Positions 44,437 to 53,051 are shown, counted from the stretch's first letter. The stretch is 64,000 nt of DNA from JAVBSC01 sp031547305 (GCA_031547305.1 JAVBSC010000039.1:20915-84914); one strand, 5' to 3'. Numbers and translations: made by a program. The notes: generated from the sequence alone by a model not told the origin.

Positions 44437-45783
44437 TTACTTCCTGATTATCTTTAAAATTTCTTCGGTCTTCCGGCGCATCAGCTCCGGGTCGGCACGG
44501 GATTCCACGTTAAGGCGCAGGAGCGGCTCGGTGTTGGAGGAGCGCAGGTTAAAGCGCCAGGCTCCGAAGTCCATGCTCAGGCCGTCGATGTGGCTTTCGG
44601 CCGGCTTCAGGGTGGCGTAGCGCGCCCGGACGTCGGCCACGGCGGACGCGGCGTCCGCCACGCGGCTGTTGATCTCCCCGCTGCAGGGATAATTTTTAAG
44701 ACAGTCCGCCACCAGTTCTTGCAGGGACCGGCCGGAAGTGGAAAGCAGCTCCACCAGCTTGAGCCAGGGCAGCATGCCGCTGTCGCAAAAGGCGAAGTCA
44801 CGGAAGTAGTGGTGGGCGCTCATTTCTCCGCCATAAATGGCGTTTTCCGCGCGCATGCGCTCCTTCATGAAGGCGTGGCCGGTCTTGGTTTCTATGGGCA
44901 GGCCGCCGGCCGCGCGCACCATGTCAATGGTGTTCCAGGTCAGCCTGGTGTCGTGCAGGATTTTCGAGCCGGGCGCGTCCTTAAGCATGGCTTGGGCCAG
45001 CAGCCCCACCATGTAGTAGCCTTCAATAAAATCGCCCTGATGATCATAGAAAAAGCAGCGGTCAAAATCCCCGTCCCAGGCCAGGCCCAGATCGGCCTGG
45101 TGCTCCAGCACGGCCCTGGAAGTGACGGCGCGGTTTTCCGGCAGCAGGGGGTTGGGCACGCCGTTGGGGAAAGCGCCGTCCGGCTCGCCGTTGATGACGA
45201 TCAGACGGCAGGGCAAACTGGCCTGGAGCAGGTCCAGAACGGGGCCGGCGCAGCCGTTGCCTGCGTCCGCCACAATGCGCAGAGGCTTGAGCTTGCTCAT
45301 GTCCACGCTGCGGAGCAGAAAATCCGCATATTCAAAGCGGAAGGATTTTTGGGTCAGCGTGCCGGGCTGAGGGGCCGTGGGCGGCAGTTTGCCGGACAGG
45401 ACTTTGTCCCGCAGGTCGAAAAGGCCTGAATCGCCGCTCACAGGCACGGCCCCGGCCCGGACCAGCTTCATGCCGTTGTAGTCCGCCGGGTTGTGGCTGG
45501 CCGTAAGGATTATGCCCCCGCCAAAGCCGAAGTTAGCCGTGGCGTGGTAAATTTCTTCAGTGCCGCAGACCCCGGCGTCCGTTACATCCGCCCCGGCGTC
45601 GCGCAGGCCGCGAATAAGCGCGGCAAGAAGGGCCGGGCCGGAAAGGCGCGCGTCGCGGCCCACAACCACGCTTTTAGCCTGCACCTGAACCGGAAAAAAA
45701 CGCCCGATGGCGTAGCACAAATCCTCGTTCAGTTCGTCCGGCACCCGGCCGCGAATATCGTAGGCTTTAAAGCTGCCCTTCAT
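44437..45783 (-). CDS. manB: phosphomannomutase/phosphoglucomutase
   Basis: The 448-residue enzyme interconverts mannose-6-phosphate and mannose-1-phosphate. It has the phosphoserine loop LTASHNPADYNGMK (about 95-108), the magnesium site DGDFDRC, the sugar-binding loop GGEMSAHHYFRD and the C-terminal phosphate site RSSNTEP. Several ATG codons precede; the start at 45783 is chosen because GGAGG lies six bases upstream and the family N-terminus KAYDIRG follows at once. With ManC it supplies GDP-mannose to gmd-fcl. Confidence 0.94.
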   Translation of the reverse strand: MKGSFKAYDIRGRVPDELNEDLCYAIGRFFPVQVQAKSVVVGRDARLSGPALLAALIRGLRDAGADVTDAGVCGTEEIYHATANFGFGGGIILTASHNPADYNGMKLVRAGAVPVSGDSGLFDLRDKVLSGKLPPTAPQPGTLTQKSFRFEYADFLLRSVDMSKLKPLRIVADAGNGCAGPVLDLLQASLPCRLIVINGEPDGAFPNGVPNPLLPENRAVTSRAVLEHQADLGLAWDGDFDRCFFYDHQGDFIEGYYMVGLLAQAMLKDAPGSKILHDTRLTWNTIDMVRAAGGLPIETKTGHAFMKERMRAENAIYGGEMSAHHYFRDFAFCDSGMLPWLKLVELLSTSGRSLQELVADCLKNYPCSGEINSRVADAASAVADVRARYATLKPAESHIDGLSMDFGAWRFNLRSSNTEPLLRLNVESRADPELMRRKTEEILKIIRK

Positions 45784-45855
45784 CCATGCCTCCATATATT
45801 TCTTTTTACTATGATACCAGGTGGAAAAAGGCAATAAGCCCAGCGATCGCCCGAC

Positions 45856-45884
45856 TTGACATATGTATAGACATAATGTATTAA
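45856..45884 (+). promoter_or_regulatory. sigma70-type promoter of the solute-binding protein/sulfatase group
   Basis: TTGACA (45856-45861) is a perfect -35 box and TATTAA (45879-45884) follows after exactly 17 bases. It lies about 100 bases before the solute-binding protein ATG. Both HutC-type boxes (45865-45872 and 45887-45894) overlap or adjoin it, so repression is expected. Confidence 0.6.
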
Positions 45885-45898
45885 ATGTCTATACATAT
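45861..45898. promoter_or_regulatory. double GntR/HutC-type operator
   Basis: Perfect 14-base inverted arms (45861-45874 and 45885-45898) flank a 10-base spacer. Each arm holds one match to the HutC-subfamily pattern GT-N-TA-N-AC: GTATAGAC (45865-45872) and GTCTATAC (45887-45894), with centres 22 bases apart, about two DNA turns. The likely binder is the GntR/UTRA protein encoded at 48760. Confidence 0.6.
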
Positions 45899-45980
45899 AT
45901 AAAAATTTTAGGACATATCGCAATACAAATAACTAATATACTGTTTTATCTGACAATTAACCGCGTGGGAGGATGGCGTT

Positions 45981-47240
45981 ATGCGTAAATTGTTCTCTCT
46001 GGTTCTGGCTCTGTTCATATTCTGCGGCGTGAACGGACGGGCCCTGGCGGCTGACGCGCCTGTTGAACTGACATTCCTTAATTTCGCCACAACTGATGAA
46101 GCCATGAAGTCCATCTACAAAGTCATGGATGACTTTGAGAAGGAAAATCCGGATATAAAAATCAAAAACATGCCCATGGCGGTGGACAGCATCCGCAACC
46201 AGATCATCATGATGGTCATGGCCGGCAACCCGCCGGACGTCGTCCAGACTCTCGCCGGCGACTCCGTGGTGGTGTATTCCATGGGCGCCATTTATTCAGC
46301 TGAAGAATTATACGATCAAGCATTCATCGATAATATGCACAAAGGATTTTATGATTTGGGCTTGTACGACGGCAAACACGCCGGCATAGTGTTCGCCCCC
46401 AATCCCATGACCTTTTTCTACAACAAAAAGCTGCTTGCGAAGCTTGGCCATGACGCCCCGCCCAAGACGCTTGAGGAAATGGAAGCCATGATGAAAAAGG
46501 GCAAGGCCGAGATTCCCGGCCTGATTCCTTTTCAGCTTGATACCACACTGCGCTCCATCGGCTTCAACCACCAGTGGAACTTCATGAACCTCTTCGAATA
46601 CAAGGTATTTGACGGGAAAGTTTCAAAGTTCAACAGCCAGGCCATGGTGGAATTCGGTGAATGGGAACGCCGCATGCTCAAGGAAGGCTATACCCTGCCC
46701 GGCAAAAAATTCGGCGAATTCCGCCCCATGGCCGCCCAGGGCCGGGTGCTCTTTGCCATTGACAACGCCCAGCACCGCAGCATGATGAAAGCTTTCAACA
46801 AAACCATGACCGATCAGGAATACGACGAAACCTGGGAAGTCTACCCGGCCCCGCTGGGTCTTTCCGGCCAGCGGGCCTCATCGCCGGATTCCCATTCCCT
46901 GGTGGTGCCCAGGGCCACCAAACACAAGGAAGCCGCGGTCAGGTTTGTAAAATACCTCACCGCCAGCAAGTCGGCCCTGACCAAGTACCTGGACCCGGCC
47001 GGATTCCTTCCGGCGGTGAACAACTACCGGGAACTGGCTCCGGGCTGCTTTGAGGACAAGGGCCGCCAGGGTTCCCTGAAGTATGCGGTGCCGTATAACA
47101 TAGCCCCATGCTACGGGCCGAATTACGCGAAACTGTCCCTGCTGGTCATGACCGCGATCCAGGAAATCATAACCACCGACAAACCGGTCAAACAGATTCT
47201 GGACGCTTACCAGCCAAAAATAGAAGGAGTGATCCAGTAG
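45981..47240 (+). CDS. ABC importer sugar-type solute-binding protein (orphan)
   Basis: A 419-residue periplasmic binding protein of extracellular solute-binding family 1. A signal peptide (about 1-24, ending ALAADA) is followed by the bilobal fold with LTFLNFATTDEAM, NPPDVVQTLAGD and FYNKKLLAKLG near residue 155. Carbohydrates are the usual ligands. No permease or ATPase of this class follows; the next genes are a sulfatase and a GntR regulator. Thus it may work with a transporter elsewhere or be a scavenging or sensing protein. Its promoter has a clear operator pair. GGAGGATGG is the ribosome-binding region. Confidence 0.9.
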   Translation: MRKLFSLVLALFIFCGVNGRALAADAPVELTFLNFATTDEAMKSIYKVMDDFEKENPDIKIKNMPMAVDSIRNQIIMMVMAGNPPDVVQTLAGDSVVVYSMGAIYSAEELYDQAFIDNMHKGFYDLGLYDGKHAGIVFAPNPMTFFYNKKLLAKLGHDAPPKTLEEMEAMMKKGKAEIPGLIPFQLDTTLRSIGFNHQWNFMNLFEYKVFDGKVSKFNSQAMVEFGEWERRMLKEGYTLPGKKFGEFRPMAAQGRVLFAIDNAQHRSMMKAFNKTMTDQEYDETWEVYPAPLGLSGQRASSPDSHSLVVPRATKHKEAAVRFVKYLTASKSALTKYLDPAGFLPAVNNYRELAPGCFEDKGRQGSLKYAVPYNIAPCYGPNYAKLSLLVMTAIQEIITTDKPVKQILDAYQPKIEGVIQ

Positions 47241-47316
47241 GCCGCGCCTTGCGCATTGACCAACTGGATGCCGAGATCCCGCGAATGAAGTTTTACCGGC
47301 AGAAAAGGAGCGCCCG

Positions 47317-48666
47317 ATGGCCAACGCGCCGAATATAATCTGGTTCATGGCGGATCAGCACAGAAGCCAGGCCCTGAGCCGCCACGGCGATCCCAATGTG
47401 TCCACGCCCAACCTGGATATGGCGGCGGCTTCCGGCCTGGACTTTACCCGGGCGGTCAGCGGCTTCCCCCTGTGCTGTCCTTTCAGGGGGAGCCTGCTGT
47501 CCAGCCTGTACCCGCACAAATGCGTGCCCGGCCACGAGTACCGCCTGGACCCGGCGCTCCCGCTCGTTACGGACGTTTTCAGGCAAAACGGCTATTGCAG
47601 CGCCTATTTCGGCAAGTGGCATCTGGACGGCTTTAAGGAAAAAGACGGCCGGGCGGCTTTTCACACCGTTCCCAGGGAACGGCGCGGCCGGTTCGACGTC
47701 TGGCTGGGCTACGAGAACAACAACAGCCCCTTTGATTCCTGGGTGCACGGGCACGGAACCGCCGGCGAGGTGGAACGCTACCGCCTGCCGGGTTATGAAA
47801 CAGACGAGATCGTGAACCTGGGCCTGCGCTTTGTTGAGGAACAGGCGGAGTTGCGGGATCAGGGCAAGGCCTCCCCATTCTTCATGGTGCTGTCAGTCCA
47901 GCCGCCGCATAATCCTTATGTGGCGCCGCCAGCCTACATGAGGCGCCACAACCCGGCCCAAATGGAGTTCCGCCCCAATGTCCCCGCCGCCGCGCATTAC
48001 CGGCGGCAGGCCGGGGAAGATCTGGCCGGGTACTGCGCCATGGTGGAAAACATCGACCATAACTTCGGACGGCTTCAGGAAGCCTTACGCAAGCGCAACC
48101 TGAGCGACAATACCCACATTTTATACTTTTCCGACCACGGGGACATGCTGCAAAGCCACGGCCAAAGGAACAAGACCAGGCCTTATGAGGAATCCATGCG
48201 CGTTCCCTTCATCATCAGCGGGGAAGCGCCTTTTTCCTATGGCGGCCGAAAAAGCGGGCGCAGCGACGCCCTGGTGAACCATGTGGACATCGCCCCGACC
48301 TCTCTGGGCCTGTGCGGCCTTGCCGTGCCGGACTGGATGGAAGGGTATGACTATTCGCACCTGCGCCTGGGGCATGACCAGCCGACGCGGCCGGAGCCGG
48401 AAAGCGCCTTTTTGCAGAGCGTCATTCCCACCGGCAACCCGGACAGCCTGGATCGTCCCTGGCGCGGCGTAGTCACCAGAGACGGCTGGAAGTACGCCTG
48501 CTTTGAATCCCTGCCCTGGCTGCTCTTTGATTTGAACACCGATCCTTATGAGCAGGCCAACCTGGCCCATAACAACGTCTATTATCCAAAGCAGCGGGAG
48601 TTGCTGGCCCTGCTGCGGGACTGGCTGGCCAAAACCGGCGACGCCTTCGCCTTGCCGGAAGTTTGA
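47317..48666 (+). CDS. sulfatase family hydrolase (type I)
   Basis: A 449-residue alkaline-phosphatase-superfamily enzyme. Metal-binding NIIWFMADQHRSQ and TPNLD open the protein. The sulfatase signature C-x-P-x-R is present as C53-C-P-F-R57, so C53 could become formylglycine; Phe replaces the usual Ser after Pro. HDR-like YFSDHGDMLQSHGQRNK (about residue 270) supplies further metal ligands. No signal peptide is seen, so it should be cytoplasmic and act on imported sulfate esters, unlike many glycan sulfatases. A phosphonate or phosphodiester substrate is possible. AAAGGAGCG precedes the ATG. It lies between the solute-binding protein and the regulator. Confidence 0.85.
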   Translation: MANAPNIIWFMADQHRSQALSRHGDPNVSTPNLDMAAASGLDFTRAVSGFPLCCPFRGSLLSSLYPHKCVPGHEYRLDPALPLVTDVFRQNGYCSAYFGKWHLDGFKEKDGRAAFHTVPRERRGRFDVWLGYENNNSPFDSWVHGHGTAGEVERYRLPGYETDEIVNLGLRFVEEQAELRDQGKASPFFMVLSVQPPHNPYVAPPAYMRRHNPAQMEFRPNVPAAAHYRRQAGEDLAGYCAMVENIDHNFGRLQEALRKRNLSDNTHILYFSDHGDMLQSHGQRNKTRPYEESMRVPFIISGEAPFSYGGRKSGRSDALVNHVDIAPTSLGLCGLAVPDWMEGYDYSHLRLGHDQPTRPEPESAFLQSVIPTGNPDSLDRPWRGVVTRDGWKYACFESLPWLLFDLNTDPYEQANLAHNNVYYPKQRELLALLRDWLAKTGDAFALPEV

Positions 48667-48759
48667 AGCGCGACGAGCCGGTCCGGGCATGCCGTACCGG
48701 CTCGTCGCCCGTAAACCGCACGCATTGAATTCCGCGGCGGATTATGGCAGTTGAAACAC

Positions 48760-49524
48760 ATGAGCAAATACGAACTGCACGGCGATCTGCTGCAAAAAGA
48801 TTCCAAATTTCCGGCTTTCAACCAACTGCACGACATACTGCGCAATTACATTCTGGGCAACAGGCTGGAACCAGGCGCCATGCTCCCCAAAGAACTCGAC
48901 CTCATGCGCATTTTCAAGGTCAGCCGGGGCACGGTGCGCCGGGCCATCGAACGTCTGGCCGTGGACCAGCTGGTTTACCGCCGCAAAGGCCAGGGCACTT
49001 TTGTCTCGCAGCCCACGCTGTCGCGCGATATCATGCGGAACTGCCAGGGAAGCCATCCTTCGGTGAACGCCTTCGCCGACGCGGAAAACCGGCATGTGGA
49101 CATGGGCGAGGCCAGGCCGCTGAAAACCTGGCTGACCAATCTGGGGCTCTCCGTGGACGCCACGGCCTTCCGGGTGCGCCGGCAGAAGGTGCTGAACGGC
49201 AACGTGGTGGCCATGGAGGTACTGGTGCTTCCCCTGCCGGTGGCGGAAAAATTCACCCTGGAAGAGCTGAAAAACGCCAACTACGTCAGCATGTTCAATA
49301 AATTTCCGGATACGGCGGTGCATTCCGTGGCCTATACGGTCATGGCACGCGAGGCTCTGCCTGTTGGGGCAGGCTTTCTGGAAATCCCCGCCGGCTCGCC
49401 GTTTTTGCACACCTCGTACATTTATTACAATGCGGCAAACCTGCCTGTGGGCACAGGTTCCATAAGCTACCCGGCGGAGCGGGTGGAGGTGAGCATGCGC
49501 TTTGCCCTGCCTCCGGCAAAATAA
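48760..49524 (+). CDS. GntR-family regulator, HutC subfamily (UTRA domain)
   Basis: A 254-residue transcription factor. The N-terminal winged helix (about 18-85) has LRNYILGNRLEPGAMLPKE and FKVSRGTVRRAIERL, and the C-terminal UTRA ligand-binding domain (about 105-250) follows. HutC-type proteins bind GT-N-TA-N-AC boxes, which occur twice at the promoter at 45.86 kb, so this protein probably represses the solute-binding protein/sulfatase group until a ligand, perhaps a sugar or sulfate ester, appears. Start at ATG 48760; a TTG at 48751 is less likely. The ribosome-binding site is weak. Confidence 0.88.
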   Translation: MSKYELHGDLLQKDSKFPAFNQLHDILRNYILGNRLEPGAMLPKELDLMRIFKVSRGTVRRAIERLAVDQLVYRRKGQGTFVSQPTLSRDIMRNCQGSHPSVNAFADAENRHVDMGEARPLKTWLTNLGLSVDATAFRVRRQKVLNGNVVAMEVLVLPLPVAEKFTLEELKNANYVSMFNKFPDTAVHSVAYTVMAREALPVGAGFLEIPAGSPFLHTSYIYYNAANLPVGTGSISYPAERVEVSMRFALPPAK

Positions 49525-49561
49525 ACTTGCCGTTATCGGAAACGGCCGGTATACCTTACGC

Positions 49562-50275
49562 ATGCTTTTTGTGAAAAAAATGCCGGCCGCGCTCGCGGCC
49601 GGCCTGGTGTTTTGCCTGTGCGTCCTGGCCCCACCCCCGGCGAACGCGGACCCGGAGTTTGGCCACGCCTCCTGGTATGGCGAGCGCTTCCACGGCCAGA
49701 CCATGGCCAATGGCGACTCCTTTGACAAGCACGCCTATTCCGCCGCGCACCGCACCCTGCCCTTTGGCACGGTCCTGCGCGTGTATAACCCCAAAAACGG
49801 ACGCCAGGTCCTGGTCCAGGTAAGGGATCGCGGTCCGTATAAGCGTAAACGGGTTCTGGACGTCTCCCGCCAGGCCGCGCAGCGCCTGGACATAATAAAA
49901 ATAGGCGTGACCACCCTGGCTTTTGAGGCCATCAGCGACGATAAAGGCCGCCCGCTGGACGCCAGGGAGCGTTTTTATCTTATGTTCTCCCGCGTCAATT
50001 CGGCAATCCAGGCGCCGGGCATGCTGGAATTCCTGCAAAAGCGCAGCCCGTTGCCCCTGTGCGCCCTGAAGCCGGACGATCCGGGCCGCCCGGTGCTGAT
50101 CTGCGCCGGCCCCTTTGAAAGCTTTGATGAGGTCCAGGCCAAGCTCACGGCCCTGTTTGACGATTTTCCCAGGCTGGAAATAGTCACCGGCAACACGGAC
50201 GGCAGCTACAAGCATTGCAATCTGCCGCCGCGCAGGCCAAACCCGTCAAAACCCCGTCAAAACACGGGGCGCTGA
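49562..50275 (+). CDS. rlpA: RlpA-like septal ring lytic transglycosylase
   Basis: A 237-residue exported protein. A signal peptide (about 1-29, ending ANA) is followed by the double-psi beta-barrel RlpA domain with HASWYGERFHGQTMANGDSF, the conserved acid in DSFD, LPFGTVLRV and VQVRDRGPY (catalytic-type Asp and Arg). A C-terminal SPOR-like fold (about 165-225, PVLICAGPFESFDEVQAKL) may bind naked glycan strands at the septum. It probably cleaves peptidoglycan during division. The first ATG used gives a clean signal peptide; an earlier start would overlap the GntR gene. Confidence 0.87.
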   Translation: MLFVKKMPAALAAGLVFCLCVLAPPPANADPEFGHASWYGERFHGQTMANGDSFDKHAYSAAHRTLPFGTVLRVYNPKNGRQVLVQVRDRGPYKRKRVLDVSRQAAQRLDIIKIGVTTLAFEAISDDKGRPLDARERFYLMFSRVNSAIQAPGMLEFLQKRSPLPLCALKPDDPGRPVLICAGPFESFDEVQAKLTALFDDFPRLEIVTGNTDGSYKHCNLPPRRPNPSKPRQNTGR

Positions 50276-50367
50276 ACGCACACATTCTTCTATAACAAAC
50301 TATAATAACTTGCTTATGTCCCTCTGGCCCGGTACGTGCATTCGTACTGGCGCTGGAGATGCGGACC

Positions 50368-51057
50368 ATGTTGAAAAAAGCAAAAAACCTGCTCGTGCTG
50401 CGCGGCTGCCTGGCCGCTCTGGCCGCCTGCTGCGCGGCCTTCTGCCTGTTCCGGTCTTTTGAGGGCAACTTCTGGAACAGCGCGGCCATGGCCCAGGAAG
50501 CCACGCCGGCCATTCCCGGCCAGACGGAAAACCAACGCCTGGAACTGAAGTACTCCCTGGATACCCTGGCCGCCTCCCTGGGGGCGGGCCTGGGACGGCT
50601 GGACGAAGAAGAGCTGGGCAAAGCCATGGCGGCGCGCCTGAACGAACTGTTCGGCCAACTGCGCGCAACCGGGTATATCACGCTCTGGCGGGGCACAAAG
50701 GCCCTGTGCTCTCCGCTCACGCCGGACGTGGAAGGCCGGGATTTCGGCCCCAGCCGCGACGAGAACGGTGCTCCATACGTGGCGGACATGGAAGCGGCGG
50801 CCCGCGGCGGCGGCGGTTTTACCGAGTTCAGCCTTAAAAATTCCCGCTGGGACGCCGAACCGGAACATTATATCTGCTACGCGGCCCCGGTTTACGGCGC
50901 GCCATTTCACCTGAGCGTCTGGGCCGCCTCCCCGGCCGGCCAACCGCCCAAAATCCCCACCAACAAAACCCGCCGGGGCTACTTTATCAGCGGGCTGTCC
51001 TTTGCCGGACTGGCCTTTGTTCTGCTGCCTTCCGCCAGGCGCTTCAGGACATGCTAG
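50368..51057 (+). CDS. stand-alone single-Cache (sCache_2-like) membrane protein
   Basis: A 229-residue protein with a membrane helix near the N-terminus (about 10-30), an extracytoplasmic Cache-like domain (about 50-190) and a C-terminal membrane helix (about 203-222) with a short basic tail. Typical Cache features are ATGYITLWRG, VEGRDFGPSRDENG and a Gly run before FTEFSL. No HAMP, kinase or methyl-accepting domain is attached, so the signal output must go through a partner or the protein has another role. The ATG at 50368 has GGAG nine bases upstream; an ATG at 50359 overlaps this site. Function unknown. Confidence 0.65.
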   Translation: MLKKAKNLLVLRGCLAALAACCAAFCLFRSFEGNFWNSAAMAQEATPAIPGQTENQRLELKYSLDTLAASLGAGLGRLDEEELGKAMAARLNELFGQLRATGYITLWRGTKALCSPLTPDVEGRDFGPSRDENGAPYVADMEAAARGGGGFTEFSLKNSRWDAEPEHYICYAAPVYGAPFHLSVWAASPAGQPPKIPTNKTRRGYFISGLSFAGLAFVLLPSARRFRTC

Positions 51058-51483
51058 CAACCACAACGCAACACCACAGGCCTGGTCGGCGGACGCGACG
51101 CCCGGCGTCTTTTATCCGCGATCGCATCCGCCGCGCGAAATAGGTATAACTTTTTTCGCAAGCCTTTACACGGCGCGGCGCCAAAGCGGGGGGTGAACAC
51201 CCGGTCTGGGCGTACGCCATGCATGATGATTATCACATTACAAAATTTTCAATTTTATCAAAATCATATATTGTGAAATTCTTGACGTTGACTAGCCAGG
51301 AATAGTGGTACATAATCCATCGATGCAGAGATTCCTGCCAGGATTGAAATTCCTGTTATATCTTTGACGATATTGAGCAAGCCGGGGCCGTCCGGATATC
51401 GGCAAGGCCCCTCAAGGGAGCCCGCCGCTGAACATGGCGGCTTCATTTTGCCTTGCATACACACAAAAACCCAGGCGGCGCCT
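51058..51483. other. intergenic region upstream of the hdr-flx operon
   Basis: 426 bases without a credible gene. It holds an AT-rich patch (51230-51280) and a good promoter at 51288-51316, giving a leader of roughly 160 bases in the hdr-flx mRNA. I see no recognised riboswitch. Confidence 0.5.
51288..51316 (+). promoter_or_regulatory. sigma70-type promoter of the hdr-flx operon
   Basis: TTGACT (51288-51293) and CATAAT (51311-51316) are separated by exactly 17 bases. A second, overlapping TTGACG lies directly upstream. The AT-rich upstream region could act as an UP element. Confidence 0.6.
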
Positions 51484-52044
51484 ATGAAAACGGTGAAACT
51501 TGGCAAAGGAACGGATCGCGCCTTCATCCACGCGGTGGAAGAAGAAAGCGGCGAAGAGCTAAAGCGATGTTACCAGTGCGGCAACTGCTCGGCCGGTTGC
51601 CCTATGACCTTCACATACGATCTTCAGGTCAACCAGATCATGCGCCTGCTCCAACTGGGGCAGCGCGAAGCCGTGCTCTCCTGCAAATCCATCTGGCTGT
51701 GCGCTACCTGCGAAACCTGCACAGTCCGCTGCCCCAACAACATAAAGGTCGCCAAGATCATGGACGTCTGCCGGCACATGGCCAGGCGTGAAGGCTACGG
51801 CGGCGTGTACAGCGTGCGCGTGTTCGCCGACTCCTTCCTGCAGGCGGTCAAATGGCACGGCAAGGCGCACGAGCTTGGCCTGATGGCCATGTTCAAGATG
51901 CGCACCGGCAAGTTCCTGGCGGATCTGGAACTGGCCCCCGGCATGCTCAAAAAGGGCAAGCTGCCCATCCTGCCGCACCGGGCCCAGGGCCACGCCGAAG
52001 TGGCGGAAATATTCCGGCGCTACAAGGAGAAAAGCAAGTCATGA
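51484..52044 (+). CDS. hdrC: heterodisulfide reductase subunit C-like
   Basis: A 186-residue soluble iron-sulfur protein carrying two [4Fe-4S] clusters: CYQCGNCSAGCP (about 29-40) and CATCETCTVRCP (about 76-87). In Hdr complexes HdrC relays electrons between HdrA and HdrB. It begins the seven-gene hdrC-hdrB-hdrA-flxD-flxC-flxB-flxA operon, and its stop overlaps the hdrB start in ATGA. The frame is open 40 codons upstream, but homologs start near MKTVKLGKG. No membrane cytochrome domain is attached, so it is the soluble Hdr type, not QmoC/DsrMK. Confidence 0.92.
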   Translation: MKTVKLGKGTDRAFIHAVEEESGEELKRCYQCGNCSAGCPMTFTYDLQVNQIMRLLQLGQREAVLSCKSIWLCATCETCTVRCPNNIKVAKIMDVCRHMARREGYGGVYSVRVFADSFLQAVKWHGKAHELGLMAMFKMRTGKFLADLELAPGMLKKGKLPILPHRAQGHAEVAEIFRRYKEKSKS

Positions 52045-53051
52045 GCACGCTTTCCTTCGCTTATTACCCCGGCTGTTCAGGGGAAGGCACTTCATCCGAA
52101 TACGACAAATCCACCCGGGCGGTCTGCGCCGCCCTGGGCATAGAGCTTAAGGACGTGCCGGACTGGAGCTGTTGCGGTTCCACCCCGGCCCACACCGTGG
52201 ACCACGCCCTGGCCGCGGCCCTGGCCGCGCGCAACTTCGCCCAGGCCGAAGACGCCGGCCTGGACCACCTGCTCACCCCCTGCCCGAGCTGTTTGAAAAA
52301 CCTGCGCAACGCCCTGGAAGAAACAAAAGACCCGGCCATGAAGGCCAGGGTGGACGAACTCACCCTGCGGCCGCTCAAGCGCGACCACTCCGTGCGGTCC
52401 GTGCTCCAGGCCATAGTGGAACAGGTCGGCCTGGAAAAAGTCGCCGGTCTGGTCAAAAAGCCCCTGACCGGCCTTAAGCTTGTGCCCTACTACGGCTGCC
52501 TGATGACCCGCCCGGCGGACCTTATGCGCTTTGACGACCCGGAAAACCCCGTTTCCATGGACCGCCTGCTGGAAGCGGCCGGCGCGGAGGTAATCCCCTT
52601 TCCGCTCAAGGTGGAATGCTGCGGGGCATCCATGGGCATTCCGCGCGGCGACGTGGTGCCCCGCCTGTCCGGCAAGATAGTCGGACTGGCCGTGGATTTG
52701 GGCGCGCACGCCATTGTGGCCGCCTGCCCGCTCTGCCAGATGAACCTGGACATGCGCCAGGGCCAGATCAATTCCGCCAGGCACGCCAATTACCGCATTC
52801 CCGTCATCTACTATACCCAACTGCTCGGCCTGGCTCTGGGCCTGGACCGCTCCAGCCTGGGTTTCGACAAACTCACCGTGGACCCGGAGCCGGCCCTGGC
52901 CCAGATCGGCAAGGTCGCGCCAAAACCGGAACCAAAAGCCAAGGCGAAGCCGGCGGCCAAGCCGGAATCCCCGGCGGGCGATCCGGCGGTTAAAGGGAAG
53001 CCCGATCCCAAAGCCAAGCCGGAAGCGGCCGAGGGGGGAGAACAAGTATGA
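52041..53051 (+). CDS. hdrB: heterodisulfide reductase subunit B-like
   Basis: A 336-residue subunit with the two cysteine-rich CCG domains that hold noncubane [4Fe-4S] clusters: YYPGCSGEG, WSCCGS, PCPSCLK in the first and YYGCLMTRP, ECCGASMG, ACPLCQMNL in the second. This is the disulfide-reducing subunit in the methanogen enzyme; in sulfate reducers the disulfide partner is thought to be DsrC. The last 50 residues are a Lys/Pro/Ala-rich tail (PKPEPKAKAKPAAKPE) that is unusual for the family and presumably disordered. The start overlaps hdrC by 4 bases, and the stop overlaps the hdrA start by 4. Confidence 0.93.
   Translation: MSTLSFAYYPGCSGEGTSSEYDKSTRAVCAALGIELKDVPDWSCCGSTPAHTVDHALAAALAARNFAQAEDAGLDHLLTPCPSCLKNLRNALEETKDPAMKARVDELTLRPLKRDHSVRSVLQAIVEQVGLEKVAGLVKKPLTGLKLVPYYGCLMTRPADLMRFDDPENPVSMDRLLEAAGAEVIPFPLKVECCGASMGIPRGDVVPRLSGKIVGLAVDLGAHAIVAACPLCQMNLDMRQGQINSARHANYRIPVIYYTQLLGLALGLDRSSLGFDKLTVDPEPALAQIGKVAPKPEPKAKAKPAAKPESPAGDPAVKGKPDPKAKPEAAEGGEQV

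Noticed and set aside
45861..45898. Could the long inverted repeat be a terminator for manB or a phage attachment site?
   Set aside because: It lies upstream of manB (not downstream), has no T-run, and overlaps a near-consensus promoter with HutC boxes, so an operator explains it better.
51484..53051. Possibility that hdrC-hdrB belong to a Qmo or DsrMKJOP complex
   Set aside because: No membrane cytochrome b domain or Dsr neighbours; the flxDCBA genes that follow define the soluble Hdr-Flx type.
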